From: Shewanella sp. MR-4
GTDB taxonomy: Bacteria; Pseudomonadota; Gammaproteobacteria; Enterobacterales; Shewanellaceae
Assembly (NCBI RefSeq): GCF_000014685.1
Contig: NC_008321.1
Location: 744,001 to 808,000, forward strand
Direction: 5' to 3'
Length of the DNA stretch: 64,000 nt
Shown: in pieces, positions 33,945-43,220 of the stretch
Position numbering within the stretch: the stretch's first letter is position 1
How the letters are laid out: every line of letters begins with the position of its first letter
Notes under the pieces: generated by a model
The model's input: only the letters and a program-made list of their open reading frames with translations
Told to the model about the DNA's origin: nothing
Database searches by the model: none
Program-made: the position numbers and the translations under genes

Positions 33945-34209
33945 ATACCAATCGTATTAAATATCTGTTCATTCAGCGGGAGTTAAACGGGCTTTAGACA
34001 AGGCGAAGGCTTGAAGGCATAGTGGCGCTCTGTCGAAAGCCTTAAACGCAGTATAAAGCACGTTCAACCCCGCCCTTGGGGAGCCTCACAGGCATCTCAC
34101 TCCCGTGTTACATTGACTTAAAAGGGAATAACCATTTCTTCGTCAATGCGCCTTGGATTGAGATGCCTGTGAGGCTCTGAACTGATTAGATATTTAATGT
34201 GATTGGTAT
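33945..34209 (+). repeat. 265-bp MITE-like element with nested inverted repeats
   Basis: The outer ends ATACCAATCGTATTAAATAT... (33945) and ...ATATTTAATGTGATTGGTAT (to 34209) are inverted over about 32 bp with few mismatches. Inside is a perfect 19-bp inverted pair, GAGCCTCACAGGCATCTCA (34081-34099) and TGAGATGCCTGTGAGGCTC (34159-34177). It contains no ORF and lies between the ModA-like gene and mgtE. Confidence 0.88.
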
Positions 34210-34222
34210 TAAACGACCTATT

Positions 34223-34253
34223 AAAAATGGCGCCCTATGGCGCCATTTTTGTT
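34223..34253. terminator. bidirectional terminator after mgtE and the ModA-like gene
   Basis: AAAAATGGCGCCCTATGGCGCCATTTTTG: a strong 9-bp stem AATGGCGCC/GGCGCCATT with A and T runs, between convergent genes. Confidence 0.88.
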
Positions 34254-34275
34254 GTTCGTTTTAGCCGATTGAGTA

Positions 34276-35640
34276 CTAGTGCATTAAATATAAAGTCGCT
34301 AATCCTAAGAAGGCAAACAGGCCAATAACATCGGTGACTGTGGTGAGTACCATACCGCCCGCTAACGCCGGATCTACTTTTAAACGCTTTAAGATCAGCG
34401 GAATACTGGCGCCAGCCAGTCCAGCGACTGTCATATTGATGAGCATTGCGCCGCCAATTAGGCTGGCAAGCGCCATATCATCTTTCCAAACTAATACCGC
34501 GATAAACACCAAAATCGACCACATGAGGCCGTTCAAAAAGCCAATGGCGAGTTCTTTGCCAATCAGCCAGCGGGCGTTACTCTGGCCAATATGGCCTAAG
34601 GCGATCCCGCGGATCACTAGGGCTAAGGTTTGATTGCCCGCGACCCCGCCCATGCTCGGTACAATCGTCATTAAAATCGCAATCGTGGCGAATTGTTCGA
34701 TTGTGCCTTCAAACATATTGCTGACAGAGGCCGCCAGCAGGGCGGCAAACAGGTTAATCGTCAACCAGAGTGAGCGGCGTAAGGTACTCTTTACCACAGG
34801 GGCGAAGGTGTCTTCATCGTCATCCATCCCCGCCATCCCCATCATGGAATGTTCGGCATCTTCACGGATAACATCGACCACGTCATCGATGGTAATACGC
34901 CCGAGTAACTTGCCCTCACTATCGACCACGGGCGCCGATACCCAGTCATGGCGCTCGAAAAGTTGCGCCACTTCGCTGTCGGACATGCCCACGGGAATGC
35001 TCTCGATATCGGTATCGATAATGCTGCTGATATGAGTATTGGGATCGCAGGTGAGCAGATCCGCAAGCTTTACCCCGCCGAGTACGCGATCGTGCTTATC
35101 CACCACGTATAAGGTGTCAGTGGTGTCGGGCAGGTTGCCCCGTTGGCGCAAATAACGCAGTACCACATCGATATTTACATCGGGTCTTAAGGTCACAGTA
35201 TCTGTGTTCATTAAGCTGCCCGCGGTTTCATCGGGGTAGGAGAGCGCCTGCTCGACCCGCTGGCGGTTTTGCAGACTCATTGACTGCAATACTTGCTTAT
35301 AGACGGTATCCGGCAAGCTTCGCAGAATATAAGCGAGATCGTCCGTATCCATGCTGGCGGTGGCTTTGGCGACTCGCTCTGGGCTCATAGCGCGGATAAG
35401 CGGATCTTTTAACTCTTCACTGAGTTCATCGAGAATATCCCCGAGCTGATCTTGATCGATAAGTTGCCATAACACTTGCCGTGCCTTAGGGGGCGAGGAC
35501 TCTAGAATCAATGCGATATCTGACGCCGCCATGTTTTGCAGCATTTGCCTGACATGCACAAACATACCGCTATTGAGGGCATGGCTCAGTTGGTCGAGAC
35601 GTTGTTCGACTTGTAAGCTGTCTGAGGCTTCTACAGGCAT
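34276..35640 (-). CDS. mgtE: magnesium transporter MgtE
   Basis: A 454-residue inner-membrane Mg2+ channel. Order: N-terminal superhelical MgtE_N domain (about 25-130), two CBS domains (about 135-255), a plug helix and five transmembrane helices (about 285-454) with the conserved pore stretch VPSMGGVAGNQTLALVIRGIALG (about 327-350). Start MPVEASDSL at ATG 35640. It lies downstream of the ptsO gene on the same strand but 211 bases apart, with its own terminator. Mg2+ sensing by the cytosolic domains is known for the family. Confidence 0.95.
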   Translation of the reverse strand: MPVEASDSLQVEQRLDQLSHALNSGMFVHVRQMLQNMAASDIALILESSPPKARQVLWQLIDQDQLGDILDELSEELKDPLIRAMSPERVAKATASMDTDDLAYILRSLPDTVYKQVLQSMSLQNRQRVEQALSYPDETAGSLMNTDTVTLRPDVNIDVVLRYLRQRGNLPDTTDTLYVVDKHDRVLGGVKLADLLTCDPNTHISSIIDTDIESIPVGMSDSEVAQLFERHDWVSAPVVDSEGKLLGRITIDDVVDVIREDAEHSMMGMAGMDDDEDTFAPVVKSTLRRSLWLTINLFAALLAASVSNMFEGTIEQFATIAILMTIVPSMGGVAGNQTLALVIRGIALGHIGQSNARWLIGKELAIGFLNGLMWSILVFIAVLVWKDDMALASLIGGAMLINMTVAGLAGASIPLILKRLKVDPALAGGMVLTTVTDVIGLFAFLGLATLYLMH

Positions 35641-35851
35641 GTTTCCTCCAAGGTAGCGACAGTGGATGGGGCGTTTGGCTGTTGAGAACTTAAGCCAAAG
35701 GACTTAAGCCAAAGCGCAGCAGTATATTGTAATTGAGCGCACGGGAGGGCGTCGAGTCACAAATGTGTTTTACTGGTATAAGGTGCTGAAATCAAAACCA
35801 AACAGGGTACTGAATAACGGTAGGGTGCATTGAGATGAGATGTCGAGGCAA

Positions 35852-36127
35852 TTAGCAGGCTTCGTCGAACTTAGCGTCGATAAGCGCGCAAATGGCATTG
35901 AGCGCGGGCTCCGCATCTGGACCTTCGGCAATCAGGGTAATGGTTTTACCCATACCCGTTTCCAGCATGAGTAGCCCTAAAACACTGGCGGCAGAGGCCT
36001 GTTTTTCACCTTGGATCAGCGTAATGCTGGCATCAAACTCTGAGGCCAACACCACGAGCTTTGTCGCGGCGCGGGCATGTAAACCGAGTTTATTGCAGAT
36101 GGTGATTTGGCGCTCAAGCTTTGGCAT
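35852..36127 (-). CDS. ptsO: phosphocarrier protein NPr of the nitrogen PTS
   Basis: This 91-residue HPr-family protein accepts phosphate from EI-Ntr and passes it to EIIA-Ntr (PtsN). The active-site His is in NKLGLHARAA (about residue 17). The Ser region reads KQASAASVLGLLML (about 42-55), typical of NPr. Its start lies inside the end of rapZ (overlap of 14 bases), as in E. coli where npr is the last gene of the rpoN operon. It closes the kdsD-to-ptsO block. Confidence 0.95.
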   Translation of the reverse strand: MPKLERQITICNKLGLHARAATKLVVLASEFDASITLIQGEKQASAASVLGLLMLETGMGKTITLIAEGPDAEPALNAICALIDAKFDEAC

Positions 36128-36968
36128 GGCTTAACTCTCGGTGGCGGGCATTCACTTTGTGTTTACCGTTGCTAAAGCGTTTAGCCAGTTGCTCGGCCAC
36201 GTAAACTGATCTGTGTTGACCGCCGGTACAGCCGATGGCGATGGTCAGATAGCTGCGGTTATTACGCTCTAAGTGAGGCAACCAAGTCTCGAGTAAATTC
36301 TCAATTTGCCAGATGAACTTATTGACAAGCGGCTGGCGATTTAAAAACTCGGCAACGGGTTCATCTAAGCCGGTGAGAGGGCGCAGCTCGGGTTCCCAAT
36401 GGGGATTGGGTAAAAAGCGCACATCAAACATAAAGTCGGCTTCGGTTGGCATACCATGCTTAAAACCGAAGGACTCGAAGTTGATCACCAGTTCCTTATC
36501 GACACTGCCAAGCAGGATTTGCCGCACTTGGTCGCTGAGTTCATAGATATTCAGATTCGAGGTATCTATGTAGTGATCCATCTGTTGTGACAGGGGCTCG
36601 AGCAATTTGCCTTCAAGTTTGATGGCTTCTTGCAGTGATACTCGGCTCTTAGATAAGGGATGTAAGCGCCGAGTCTCGCTGTAGCGCTTTAGCAGTACTT
36701 TATCGCTGGAATTTAAGAAGAAGCTGGTGAGTTCAGTGCCCTCGGGCAGGCTTGTGAGCTGTTTGACGAGTACCTTGTCTTGCTCCGGCAGATTACGCAC
36801 GTCGACGCTGATGGCGACGAGATCGTTACTGCCCTTGAGCTGTTCGAGTAAGCTGCCAATCAACGGCAAGGGGAGATTATCGACACAATAATAGCCGAGA
36901 TCTTCAAGCACTCTAAGTGCGACCGATTTGCCTGAGCCTGAGCGCCCTGACACTATGACCAGTTTCAT
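36114..36968 (-). CDS. rapZ: RNase adapter protein RapZ
   Basis: A 284-residue protein with Walker A GRSGSGKSVALR at residues 8-19 and, in the C-terminal half, the RapZ-specific GCTGGQHRSVY (about 247-257) with ARHRELS close to the end. In E. coli RapZ delivers the small RNA GlmZ to RNase E in response to glucosamine-6-phosphate, linking to cell-envelope precursor supply. It overlaps ptsN by 4 bases and ptsO by 14 bases. Confidence 0.96.
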   Translation of the reverse strand: MKLVIVSGRSGSGKSVALRVLEDLGYYCVDNLPLPLIGSLLEQLKGSNDLVAISVDVRNLPEQDKVLVKQLTSLPEGTELTSFFLNSSDKVLLKRYSETRRLHPLSKSRVSLQEAIKLEGKLLEPLSQQMDHYIDTSNLNIYELSDQVRQILLGSVDKELVINFESFGFKHGMPTEADFMFDVRFLPNPHWEPELRPLTGLDEPVAEFLNRQPLVNKFIWQIENLLETWLPHLERNNRSYLTIAIGCTGGQHRSVYVAEQLAKRFSNGKHKVNARHRELSHAKA

Positions 36969-37408
36969 CCAGTGATTACCTGATAGAGTTCCGTTTCATC
37001 ATGCGTCTTGCGCAATTGCTTCAATATTTGTTTGTCGCTAAGCTTTTCAGCCATGCAGGACAAAGTGCTTAAGTGCTGTTGACATTGGTCAGCAGGCACC
37101 AGCAGAGCAAATAAAATGTCGACAGGTTGTTTATCGATAGCATCAAAGGCTATCGGCTCCTCACATTTCACCAATATGGCTATGGGTTGTGTTATATCGG
37201 TTAATCGACCATGTGGGATGGCGATGCCGTTACCTATACCTGTGCTCCCCATCTTTTCGCGCGCCACTAGGCTTTCGAAGATCTCTTGAGATGAGAGGGT
37301 GGGGTACTGGGCAGCGGCTAAGTCGCTGATGAGTTCCAGTACCTTTTTCTTACTGCCCGGAGTGGCGCAGGTTGTGCACTCCGGCCGCAGTATGGTACGA
37401 AGTTCCAT
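36965..37408 (-). CDS. ptsN: nitrogen-regulatory PTS EIIA component (EIIA-Ntr)
   Basis: A 147-residue EIIA of the fructose/mannitol type. The phosphorylated His lies in GIGNGIAIPHGRL (about residue 66). It takes phosphate from NPr and regulates potassium transport, sigma-54-related functions and envelope stress by protein contact. It follows hpf with two bases between and overlaps rapZ by four bases. Confidence 0.95.
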   Translation of the reverse strand: MELRTILRPECTTCATPGSKKKVLELISDLAAAQYPTLSSQEIFESLVAREKMGSTGIGNGIAIPHGRLTDITQPIAILVKCEEPIAFDAIDKQPVDILFALLVPADQCQQHLSTLSCMAEKLSDKQILKQLRKTHDETELYQVITG

Positions 37409-37410
37409 TG

Positions 37411-37698
37411 CTAGTGTTTTGTTAACTTCTCTTTGTGTTTAATAACCTGACGATCAAGCTTGTCAATCAGGACGTCTATGGCAGCATACATATCTGCATG
37501 CTCTGAAGTCGCGAAGACTTCACCACCGGTGAGGTTGATTCTCGCTTCGGCAATTTGTTGCATTTTCTCAACATTGAGCACAACGTGCACATTATTGATC
37601 TGTTCGAAATGACGTTCAAGTTTTGAAAACTTTTCCTCAACATATGCCCGTAACGATTCGGTAATCTCGATATGGTGTCCACTCAGGTTTATTTGCAT
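37411..37698 (-). CDS. hpf: ribosome hibernation promoting factor (short HPF/RaiA family)
   Basis: A 95-residue protein beginning MQINLSGHHIEITESLRAY from ATG 37698, with GAGGACG upstream. The longer frame to 37800 is not needed and would overlap the rpoN end. It has the single HPF/YfiA domain with a basic C terminus (DRQVIKHKEKLTKH), so it is the short type that promotes 100S ribosome dimers together with RMF. The gene is in its usual place after rpoN. Confidence 0.95.
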   Translation of the reverse strand: MQINLSGHHIEITESLRAYVEEKFSKLERHFEQINNVHVVLNVEKMQQIAEARINLTGGEVFATSEHADMYAAIDVLIDKLDRQVIKHKEKLTKH

Positions 37699-37726
37699 AT
37701 AAACGTCCTCCGATTTCCACTGTAGG

Positions 37727-39202
37727 CTATAAACTTTTACGCTGATTGGAAGGGGGAATAAGCATCGCTTCTCGGTACTTCGCAATGGTTCTGCGCGCAA
37801 CGTTAATTCCCTGTTCTGCCAGAAGTTGCGCCATCTTGCTGTCGCTTAATGGTTTTTTCTGGTTTTCCGCTGCAACCAGTTTCTTAATGAAGGCTCTGAT
37901 TGCCGTGGATGAGCACTCACCGCCATCATCAGTCCCGACGTGGCTTGAGAAGAAATATTTTAGTTCAAAAAGTCCCTTTGGGGTATGCATGTACTTTTGC
38001 GTCGTCACCCGTGAAATGGTGGATTCATGCATCTCGACCGCCTCGGCGATATCGTTCAGGACCATAGGTTTCATGGCTTCTTCACCGTATTCGAAGAAAC
38101 CCTGTTGATATTGCACTATGCAGTTTGCCACCTTGAGCAGTGTTTCGTTGCGGCTTTCAAGACTTTTGATAAACCATTTAGCCTCTTGCAGATGGCCGCG
38201 AATAAATTGGCTATCGGCCTGACTTTTGGTGCTGCGCGCCATGGCTGCATATTGCTGATTAACATTGATTTTTGGCATGCAGTCAGGGTTTAATTCGACC
38301 ACCCAACGGCCGTTTTTCTTCGATACCGATACATCGGGGATCACATATTCTTCATCGACAGGGGTGATGAGTAAACCGGGGCGAGGGTTTAAGGTTTGGA
38401 TCAGCGCTATGCTGTCCCTTAAGTCGTCCTCTTTGAGTTTGGTCTTACGCATTAATAATCTAAAGTCGCGGGCAGCGATCAGATCTAAATGATCTTTGAT
38501 CAGCATGCGGGCGTTTTCGAGGTGTGGGGTGTCCGGCGAAAAATGGGAGAGTTGGATAAGCAGACATTCGCTTAAATCCTTTGCCGCGACACCAACGGGG
38601 TCGAAGTGTTGAATACGCTTGAGCACGGCTTCGACTTCATCCAGTTCTATCTCTGGATTGCCCATGGCCTCGAGGATATCTTCAGTACTTTGAGTGAGAT
38701 ATCCCTGATCGTCGATGGCATCAATAATTGCGGTGGCGATGGCTAAATCGGTTTCAGAGAAGGGCGTAAGGTTTTTCTGCCATTCTAAATGTTCGTACAG
38801 GCCTTCACTGGTTTCCCCTTGAAAGGGCATATCATCTTCACGGCTAGCACCAGAACCTGAGTTTGGCGATGCGGTAAAGACTTCATCCCAAGTGGTGTCC
38901 ATGGGCAGTTCTTCGGGCAGGGATTCTTTGGTCAACGACTCGGCAATATCCACGGTGGAATTGTCTTGTTCCTGTGGCTGAGCCGTCGTTTCGCTAAAGT
39001 CGGTATCGGCGATATCTTGCTTACGTTCGGTAGGCGCGTCAAATTGCTCCTCTTCCAGCTCGAGAAGAGGATTAGAGTCTAAGGCTTGCTGGATCTCTTG
39101 CTGCAGTTCCAATGACGACAATTGCAACAGACGAATGGCCTGTTGAAGTTGTGGCGTCATGGTTAACTGTTGACCCAGTTTGAGCTGGAGTGACGCTTTC
39201 AT
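37727..39202 (-). CDS. rpoN: RNA polymerase sigma-54 factor
   Basis: A 491-residue sigma factor. Region I (about 1-50) is glutamine- and leucine-rich (LKLGQQLTMTPQLQQAIRLL), region II is acidic (about 55-130), the core-binding region is about 140-330, the HTH is near 380-400, and the RpoN box ARRTIAKYREAM is at about 470-481. It recognises GG-N10-GC promoters and needs ATP-driven activators. It lies between lptB and hpf in the conserved operon order, 106 bases after lptB, leaving room for an internal promoter. Confidence 0.97.
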   Translation of the reverse strand: MKASLQLKLGQQLTMTPQLQQAIRLLQLSSLELQQEIQQALDSNPLLELEEEQFDAPTERKQDIADTDFSETTAQPQEQDNSTVDIAESLTKESLPEELPMDTTWDEVFTASPNSGSGASREDDMPFQGETSEGLYEHLEWQKNLTPFSETDLAIATAIIDAIDDQGYLTQSTEDILEAMGNPEIELDEVEAVLKRIQHFDPVGVAAKDLSECLLIQLSHFSPDTPHLENARMLIKDHLDLIAARDFRLLMRKTKLKEDDLRDSIALIQTLNPRPGLLITPVDEEYVIPDVSVSKKNGRWVVELNPDCMPKINVNQQYAAMARSTKSQADSQFIRGHLQEAKWFIKSLESRNETLLKVANCIVQYQQGFFEYGEEAMKPMVLNDIAEAVEMHESTISRVTTQKYMHTPKGLFELKYFFSSHVGTDDGGECSSTAIRAFIKKLVAAENQKKPLSDSKMAQLLAEQGINVARRTIAKYREAMLIPPSNQRKSL

Positions 39203-39308
39203 GTTACCGCTGATCCCTACGTTATTATTGTGAATTTAGGCCGCTTGTTATCATATTGATGGCGCTTATTAAGCCAAAATTCAAGGCTAATTGGCTCTGT
39301 TTAAGTAA

Positions 39309-40040
39309 CTATAGCCTGAATTGTTCACCTAAGTACACAGCCCTAACTTGCTGATTGTCTAAGATCTCTGCGGGAGTTCCTTCGGCTATCAGATTACCGT
39401 GACTGACAATGTAGGCATGTTCACAGACGTCTAAGGTCTCGCGCACATTGTGGTCTGTGATCAGTACCCCAAGGCCTCGGCTCTTGAGTTGTTCGATGAT
39501 TTTCTTGATGTCGATAACCGAAATCGGGTCGACACCTGCGAAGGGTTCATCGAGCAGAATAAACTTTGGATTGGCCGCTAAGGCGCGGGCAATTTCGACG
39601 CGGCGACGTTCACCGCCCGATAACGACATGCCTTGGCTGTCGCGAATATGGGTGATATGGAACTCTTCTAACAGGTGTTCCAGCTCTTCTTCGCGTTGAT
39701 CGCGATTGAGCTCTTTACGGGTTTGCAGCACCGCCATGATATTGTCGTGCACGGTCAGCTTGCGAAAGATACTGGCTTCCTGTGGCAGGTAACCAATGCC
39801 TTTGCGGGCGCGCAGATGCATGGGATCGGCGGTTAAATCATCATCGTCGATAAAGATATGGCCTTTATCGCTTTTCACTAAACCCACGACCATGTAAAAG
39901 GTCGTGGTTTTACCCGCACCGTTTGGGCCGAGTAGGCCGACGACTTGACCCGTTTTGACCGTCAGGCTGACATCTTTCACAACCTGACGACTCTTATAAC
40001 TCTTAGCGAGATTCTGTGCTTTTAAGGTGATTTGGGTCAT
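39309..40040 (-). CDS. lptB: LPS export ABC transporter ATP-binding protein LptB
   Basis: A 243-residue ATPase. Walker A is GPNGAGKTT (about 40-48), the Q-loop is in YLPQEASIF (about 87-95), the signature is LSGGERRRVEIARALA (about 142-157), and Walker B is FILLDEPFAG (about 160-169). It powers LPS extraction by LptFGC. It overlaps lptA by four bases, as in other gammaproteobacteria. Confidence 0.97.
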   Translation of the reverse strand: MTQITLKAQNLAKSYKSRQVVKDVSLTVKTGQVVGLLGPNGAGKTTTFYMVVGLVKSDKGHIFIDDDDLTADPMHLRARKGIGYLPQEASIFRKLTVHDNIMAVLQTRKELNRDQREEELEHLLEEFHITHIRDSQGMSLSGGERRRVEIARALAANPKFILLDEPFAGVDPISVIDIKKIIEQLKSRGLGVLITDHNVRETLDVCEHAYIVSHGNLIAEGTPAEILDNQQVRAVYLGEQFRL

Positions 40041-40588
40041 TGAGAGTCCTGTTTTTTCACAGGTTTGTCCGTGGGCTGATTCTTGAGTTCTTCCTGATAG
40101 TTGTCAGGCTGAATAATGGTAATCACGCGATCATCACCGCTACCCGTGCTCTCAGCGATCAGTTTTTGCTGAATAATATTGTAGCGGATGAGATTCCCCG
40201 TCACTTGGCTACCCGCTTGGTCTAGGGTGGCTGAGCCGGTTAAGGTCAAGGTGCGAGTCGCCATTTCATAGCGAATTTCTTTGGCGCTGGCAGAAGCTGG
40301 ACGCCCATCGTCGAGGATCTGGCTGTAGGTCGCAGGATTACCCGTTGCCACTAAAATCTTGCTGTTGTCCCCTTCGGCAGAAAACGCACGTAGTTGATCC
40401 GCATGGATTTTAATCGAACCTTGGGTGACTTCTACGGGGCCGAAGAAAATGATCTGATTGTTTTTAATGTCCGCAGTTTGGCTGACGGCCTTAATTTTAA
40501 CTTCTTGCTGTAAGTCACCGACCTTGGTGAAGGCGCTCATGCTTGTCATCAGCATTAGGCCGGCAAGTAATATGTTATTTTGCTTCAT
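40037..40588 (-). CDS. lptA: LPS transport periplasmic protein LptA
   Basis: A 183-residue periplasmic protein with a signal peptide (about 1-20, MKQNNILLAGLMLMTSMSAF) and an OstA-type beta-jellyroll (about 30-160) that forms part of the LPS bridge. The C-terminal tail is Lys/Gln/Asp-rich. It overlaps lptC by 14 bases and lptB by four bases. Confidence 0.93.
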   Translation of the reverse strand: MKQNNILLAGLMLMTSMSAFTKVGDLQQEVKIKAVSQTADIKNNQIIFFGPVEVTQGSIKIHADQLRAFSAEGDNSKILVATGNPATYSQILDDGRPASASAKEIRYEMATRTLTLTGSATLDQAGSQVTGNLIRYNIIQQKLIAESTGSGDDRVITIIQPDNYQEELKNQPTDKPVKKQDSQ

Positions 40589-41135
40589 AGGTTCCTACTA
40601 CCTGACTGGTCAATTTCACTTCCTGCGCGTTAAGGTCGGCATAAAGGCCTTGCCCTTGAATATTAAAATCTTTCCCTGTGACGTAAATGATGCGGTCAGA
40701 GGTCATTATCATAGTGTTGAGATCGAGTTCTAAAAAACTGGTGGACAATGTCTGTATGGGTTCACCAGGGCTGATGGCATCGATAATAACATTATTTTCT
40801 AATACAACCTTGCCGGTATCTTTGTTGAGTCGACCTTGGTCGGCTCGGATCTGCCATTTTGCTTTACCTTGGTCGGGATAGACAAGATAGACGGGAGCAG
40901 TAAAGTCGGTTTGGTTTTTCAGCTCATAGTGTTCCATGTGCTTTGCCGTGACGCGACTGTTAACTTGCCCTTGCTCATTAAATTCAATGCTGCGCAGATC
41001 TTCGATAATGTAATCGGGTCTGTCACTGACATTCAAGCTGTCATCCGTATCGCCACCGCGTTTTTGCTGCACTTGCCAATATAGCACCAGTGCAGTGCCA
41101 AAAAAGGCGATAATGGCGAGGGTCACACGACTCAT
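40575..41135 (-). CDS. lptC: LPS export system protein LptC
   Basis: A 186-residue bitopic membrane protein: one N-terminal transmembrane helix (about 4-22, TLAIIAFFGTALVLYWQ) and a periplasmic beta-jellyroll beyond, with AKHMEHYELKN near 63-73. It passes LPS from LptBFG to LptA. It overlaps kdsC by four bases and lptA by 14 bases. Confidence 0.93.
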   Translation of the reverse strand: MSRVTLAIIAFFGTALVLYWQVQQKRGGDTDDSLNVSDRPDYIIEDLRSIEFNEQGQVNSRVTAKHMEHYELKNQTDFTAPVYLVYPDQGKAKWQIRADQGRLNKDTGKVVLENNVIIDAISPGEPIQTLSTSFLELDLNTMIMTSDRIIYVTGKDFNIQGQGLYADLNAQEVKLTSQVVGTYEAK

Positions 41136-41683
41136 ATGCTCATCCCATGGGCGGAAGTGAACTTATTTTGGCTCAGTAAGAGCAGATCCGTGAGTTCCCT
41201 GAGTGCACCGTGGCCACCATTTAAGTGAGTCACAAAATGGGCATGTTGGCGGACATAGGGATGACCATCGGCAACACAGGCGGCAAGGCCGACCACATTC
41301 ATCACCGGCAAGTCGACAATATCATCACCGATATAGGCGACTTCTTCTGGGGTGACATTGTAGAGCGACAGCAGCTCTTCATAGGGGACGAATTTATTAT
41401 CTACGCCCTGATAAATATGGGTTACACCCAGTGCCGTCATGCGGTTTTCGACAATTTTAGACTGGCGGCCAGTGATAACCGCCAGATTAAAACCACTGGT
41501 CAATAATGAGCGCACGCCATAACCATCGCGGGTGTGGAAGGCTTTGAGTTCTTCCCCCGAGTTGCTCAAATAAATGCGGCCGTCGGAAAACACTCCGTCC
41601 ACATCGCAGATCAGCAGTTTAATTTTTTGTGCCCTTTGCCAAACATCGTCGCTGATGGGGCCATAAAAACCTTGCTGTGGCAT
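41132..41683 (-). CDS. kdsC: 3-deoxy-manno-octulosonate-8-phosphatase KdsC
   Basis: A 183-residue HAD-superfamily phosphatase that makes Kdo for LPS. The nucleophile motif is LLICDVDGVFSDG (Asp residues about 26 and 28), motif II is VITGRQS, and the metal-binding GDDIVDLPVM is near 118. The short length without a cap fits the tetrameric C0-type KdsC. It abuts kdsD (stop and start share a base region) and overlaps lptC. Confidence 0.95.
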   Translation of the reverse strand: MPQQGFYGPISDDVWQRAQKIKLLICDVDGVFSDGRIYLSNSGEELKAFHTRDGYGVRSLLTSGFNLAVITGRQSKIVENRMTALGVTHIYQGVDNKFVPYEELLSLYNVTPEEVAYIGDDIVDLPVMNVVGLAACVADGHPYVRQHAHFVTHLNGGHGALRELTDLLLLSQNKFTSAHGMSI

Positions 41684-42660
41684 TAAATCACTCCCGCTTT
41701 AACCATATCGAGCATATTGAGCGCACCGACAGGATGATTGTCTTTATCTATCACTATCAGGCCGTTGATATTTTTGGAATCCATCACTTGCAGCGCCTGT
41801 GCCGCTAAAACGTTTTCAGTAATTGTGACACAGTTTCGCGTCATCACATCGGCAATCGGCGTGGTGCGTAGGTTGACTTGGGCATCGATAACGCGGCGCA
41901 GGTCACCGTCGGTAAAGATACCCACGAGTTTGTTTTGCTCATCGATAACTGCGGTCATGCCAAGGCCTTTCTTGGAGATCTCATACAGGGCATCGGTGAT
42001 GCAGATATCGTGTTTAACCAGAGGTAAGTCATCACCGCTGTGCATCACGTTGCTGACCTTAAGCAGCAGCTTACGACCTAAGGCGCCGCCCGGATGGGAC
42101 ATGGCGAAATCTTCTCGGGTAAAACCTTTGGCTTGCAGGAGGGCAATGGCGATGGCATCGCCCATGACTAAGGTTGCTGTGGTACTTGAGGTTGGCGCAA
42201 GCCCAAGCGGGCAGGCTTCCTCTGGTACTTCAATACATAAATGAATTTTAGATAGACGCGCCATGGTGGATTCTGGCTTGCCTGTCATGGCAATCACTGG
42301 GATGGCTTTACGTTGGATAACGGGCATCAGCGCGAGGATTTCGCTCGACTCGCCCGAGTTGGAAATCGCAAGAATCACATCATTGTCCGAGAGCACGCCT
42401 AGGTCACCATGGCTGGCTTCACCTGGATGGACAAAAAAAGCTGGGGTACCTGTGCTGGCTAGGGTGGCCGAGATTTTATTGCCAATATGGCCTGATTTTC
42501 CCATCCCCATCACTATCACTTTGCCGGTACAGTTGAGAATAAGTTCGCAGGCTTGGGCGAATTCAACGGAATCGACATATTGATAAAGATTGTCGAGGGC
42601 CGATTTTTCAATATCGATGACTTTACAGCCCCACTGGCGCAATTGTGATTGGTCTACCAT
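41683..42660 (-). CDS. kdsD: D-arabinose-5-phosphate isomerase KdsD
   Basis: A 325-residue enzyme: SIS domain (about 35-185; VIVMGMGKSGHIGNKISATL and HPGEASHGDLG) and two CBS domains (about 205-325). It makes arabinose 5-phosphate, the first step to Kdo. It is the first gene of the kdsD-kdsC-lptCAB-rpoN block and diverges from the mla operon. Confidence 0.95.
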   Translation of the reverse strand: MVDQSQLRQWGCKVIDIEKSALDNLYQYVDSVEFAQACELILNCTGKVIVMGMGKSGHIGNKISATLASTGTPAFFVHPGEASHGDLGVLSDNDVILAISNSGESSEILALMPVIQRKAIPVIAMTGKPESTMARLSKIHLCIEVPEEACPLGLAPTSSTTATLVMGDAIAIALLQAKGFTREDFAMSHPGGALGRKLLLKVSNVMHSGDDLPLVKHDICITDALYEISKKGLGMTAVIDEQNKLVGIFTDGDLRRVIDAQVNLRTTPIADVMTRNCVTITENVLAAQALQVMDSKNINGLIVIDKDNHPVGALNMLDMVKAGVI

Positions 42661-43220
42661 GTCTATCTCTCTTCTTGCATTGTCTTTGTCGCCCCGTTCT
42701 GGGATTGGAATAGCACAATTTGGTACGCGATAAAGATGATAAAATTAACGGCTTCGTACTTGAGTAGCGTCTTATTATTCAGTCTCAGCCCATGAGGGTT
42801 GAGGCAATAGGGCAGGATAACTTGTTCAGCGATTGAATGCTTTGAGCAATATCATCGTCTTAGTCGTTTTCCACCACCATTTTGGTTGCTATGGTAAGCA
42901 TGATAACGACTTTGGCATTCAATATGGTTTTTGAGTTAAGTTGTCTTGCCTAGTTCAGTGTTATTTCGCTTATTTTATTAGCCTTGGCTAAACAATCCTG
43001 CTGATTTATCAACAAGGGTGAAAACATTAAGTAACACTTTAGCTTCACAGAGCGAAAACTTAGGGCGCATTCTCGCTGGAAATGAGGCAAATTGAAAGTA
43101 TCGCAGGACGATAGTGTCGATTCTGTTGTAGGTTAAAGCGCAATTACGTACAATTTGCGGCTCTTCGATTGGTCTGGGCAGGAAGCGTAGGCCACCTCTT
43201 TTCAAATATCGGAATCAAGC
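42661..43220. other. 560-bp divergent promoter region between kdsD and the mla operon
   Basis: No ORF here looks real; the frame at 42978-43205 lacks protein-like character. The two operons it separates encode LPS/Kdo and phospholipid-transport genes, so it should hold at least two promoters. I could not place their -10/-35 boxes with confidence. Confidence 0.55.

Noticed and set aside
42978..43205. 75-aa minus-strand ORF in the kdsD-mla region
   Set aside because: Low protein likeness and located where divergent promoters should be.
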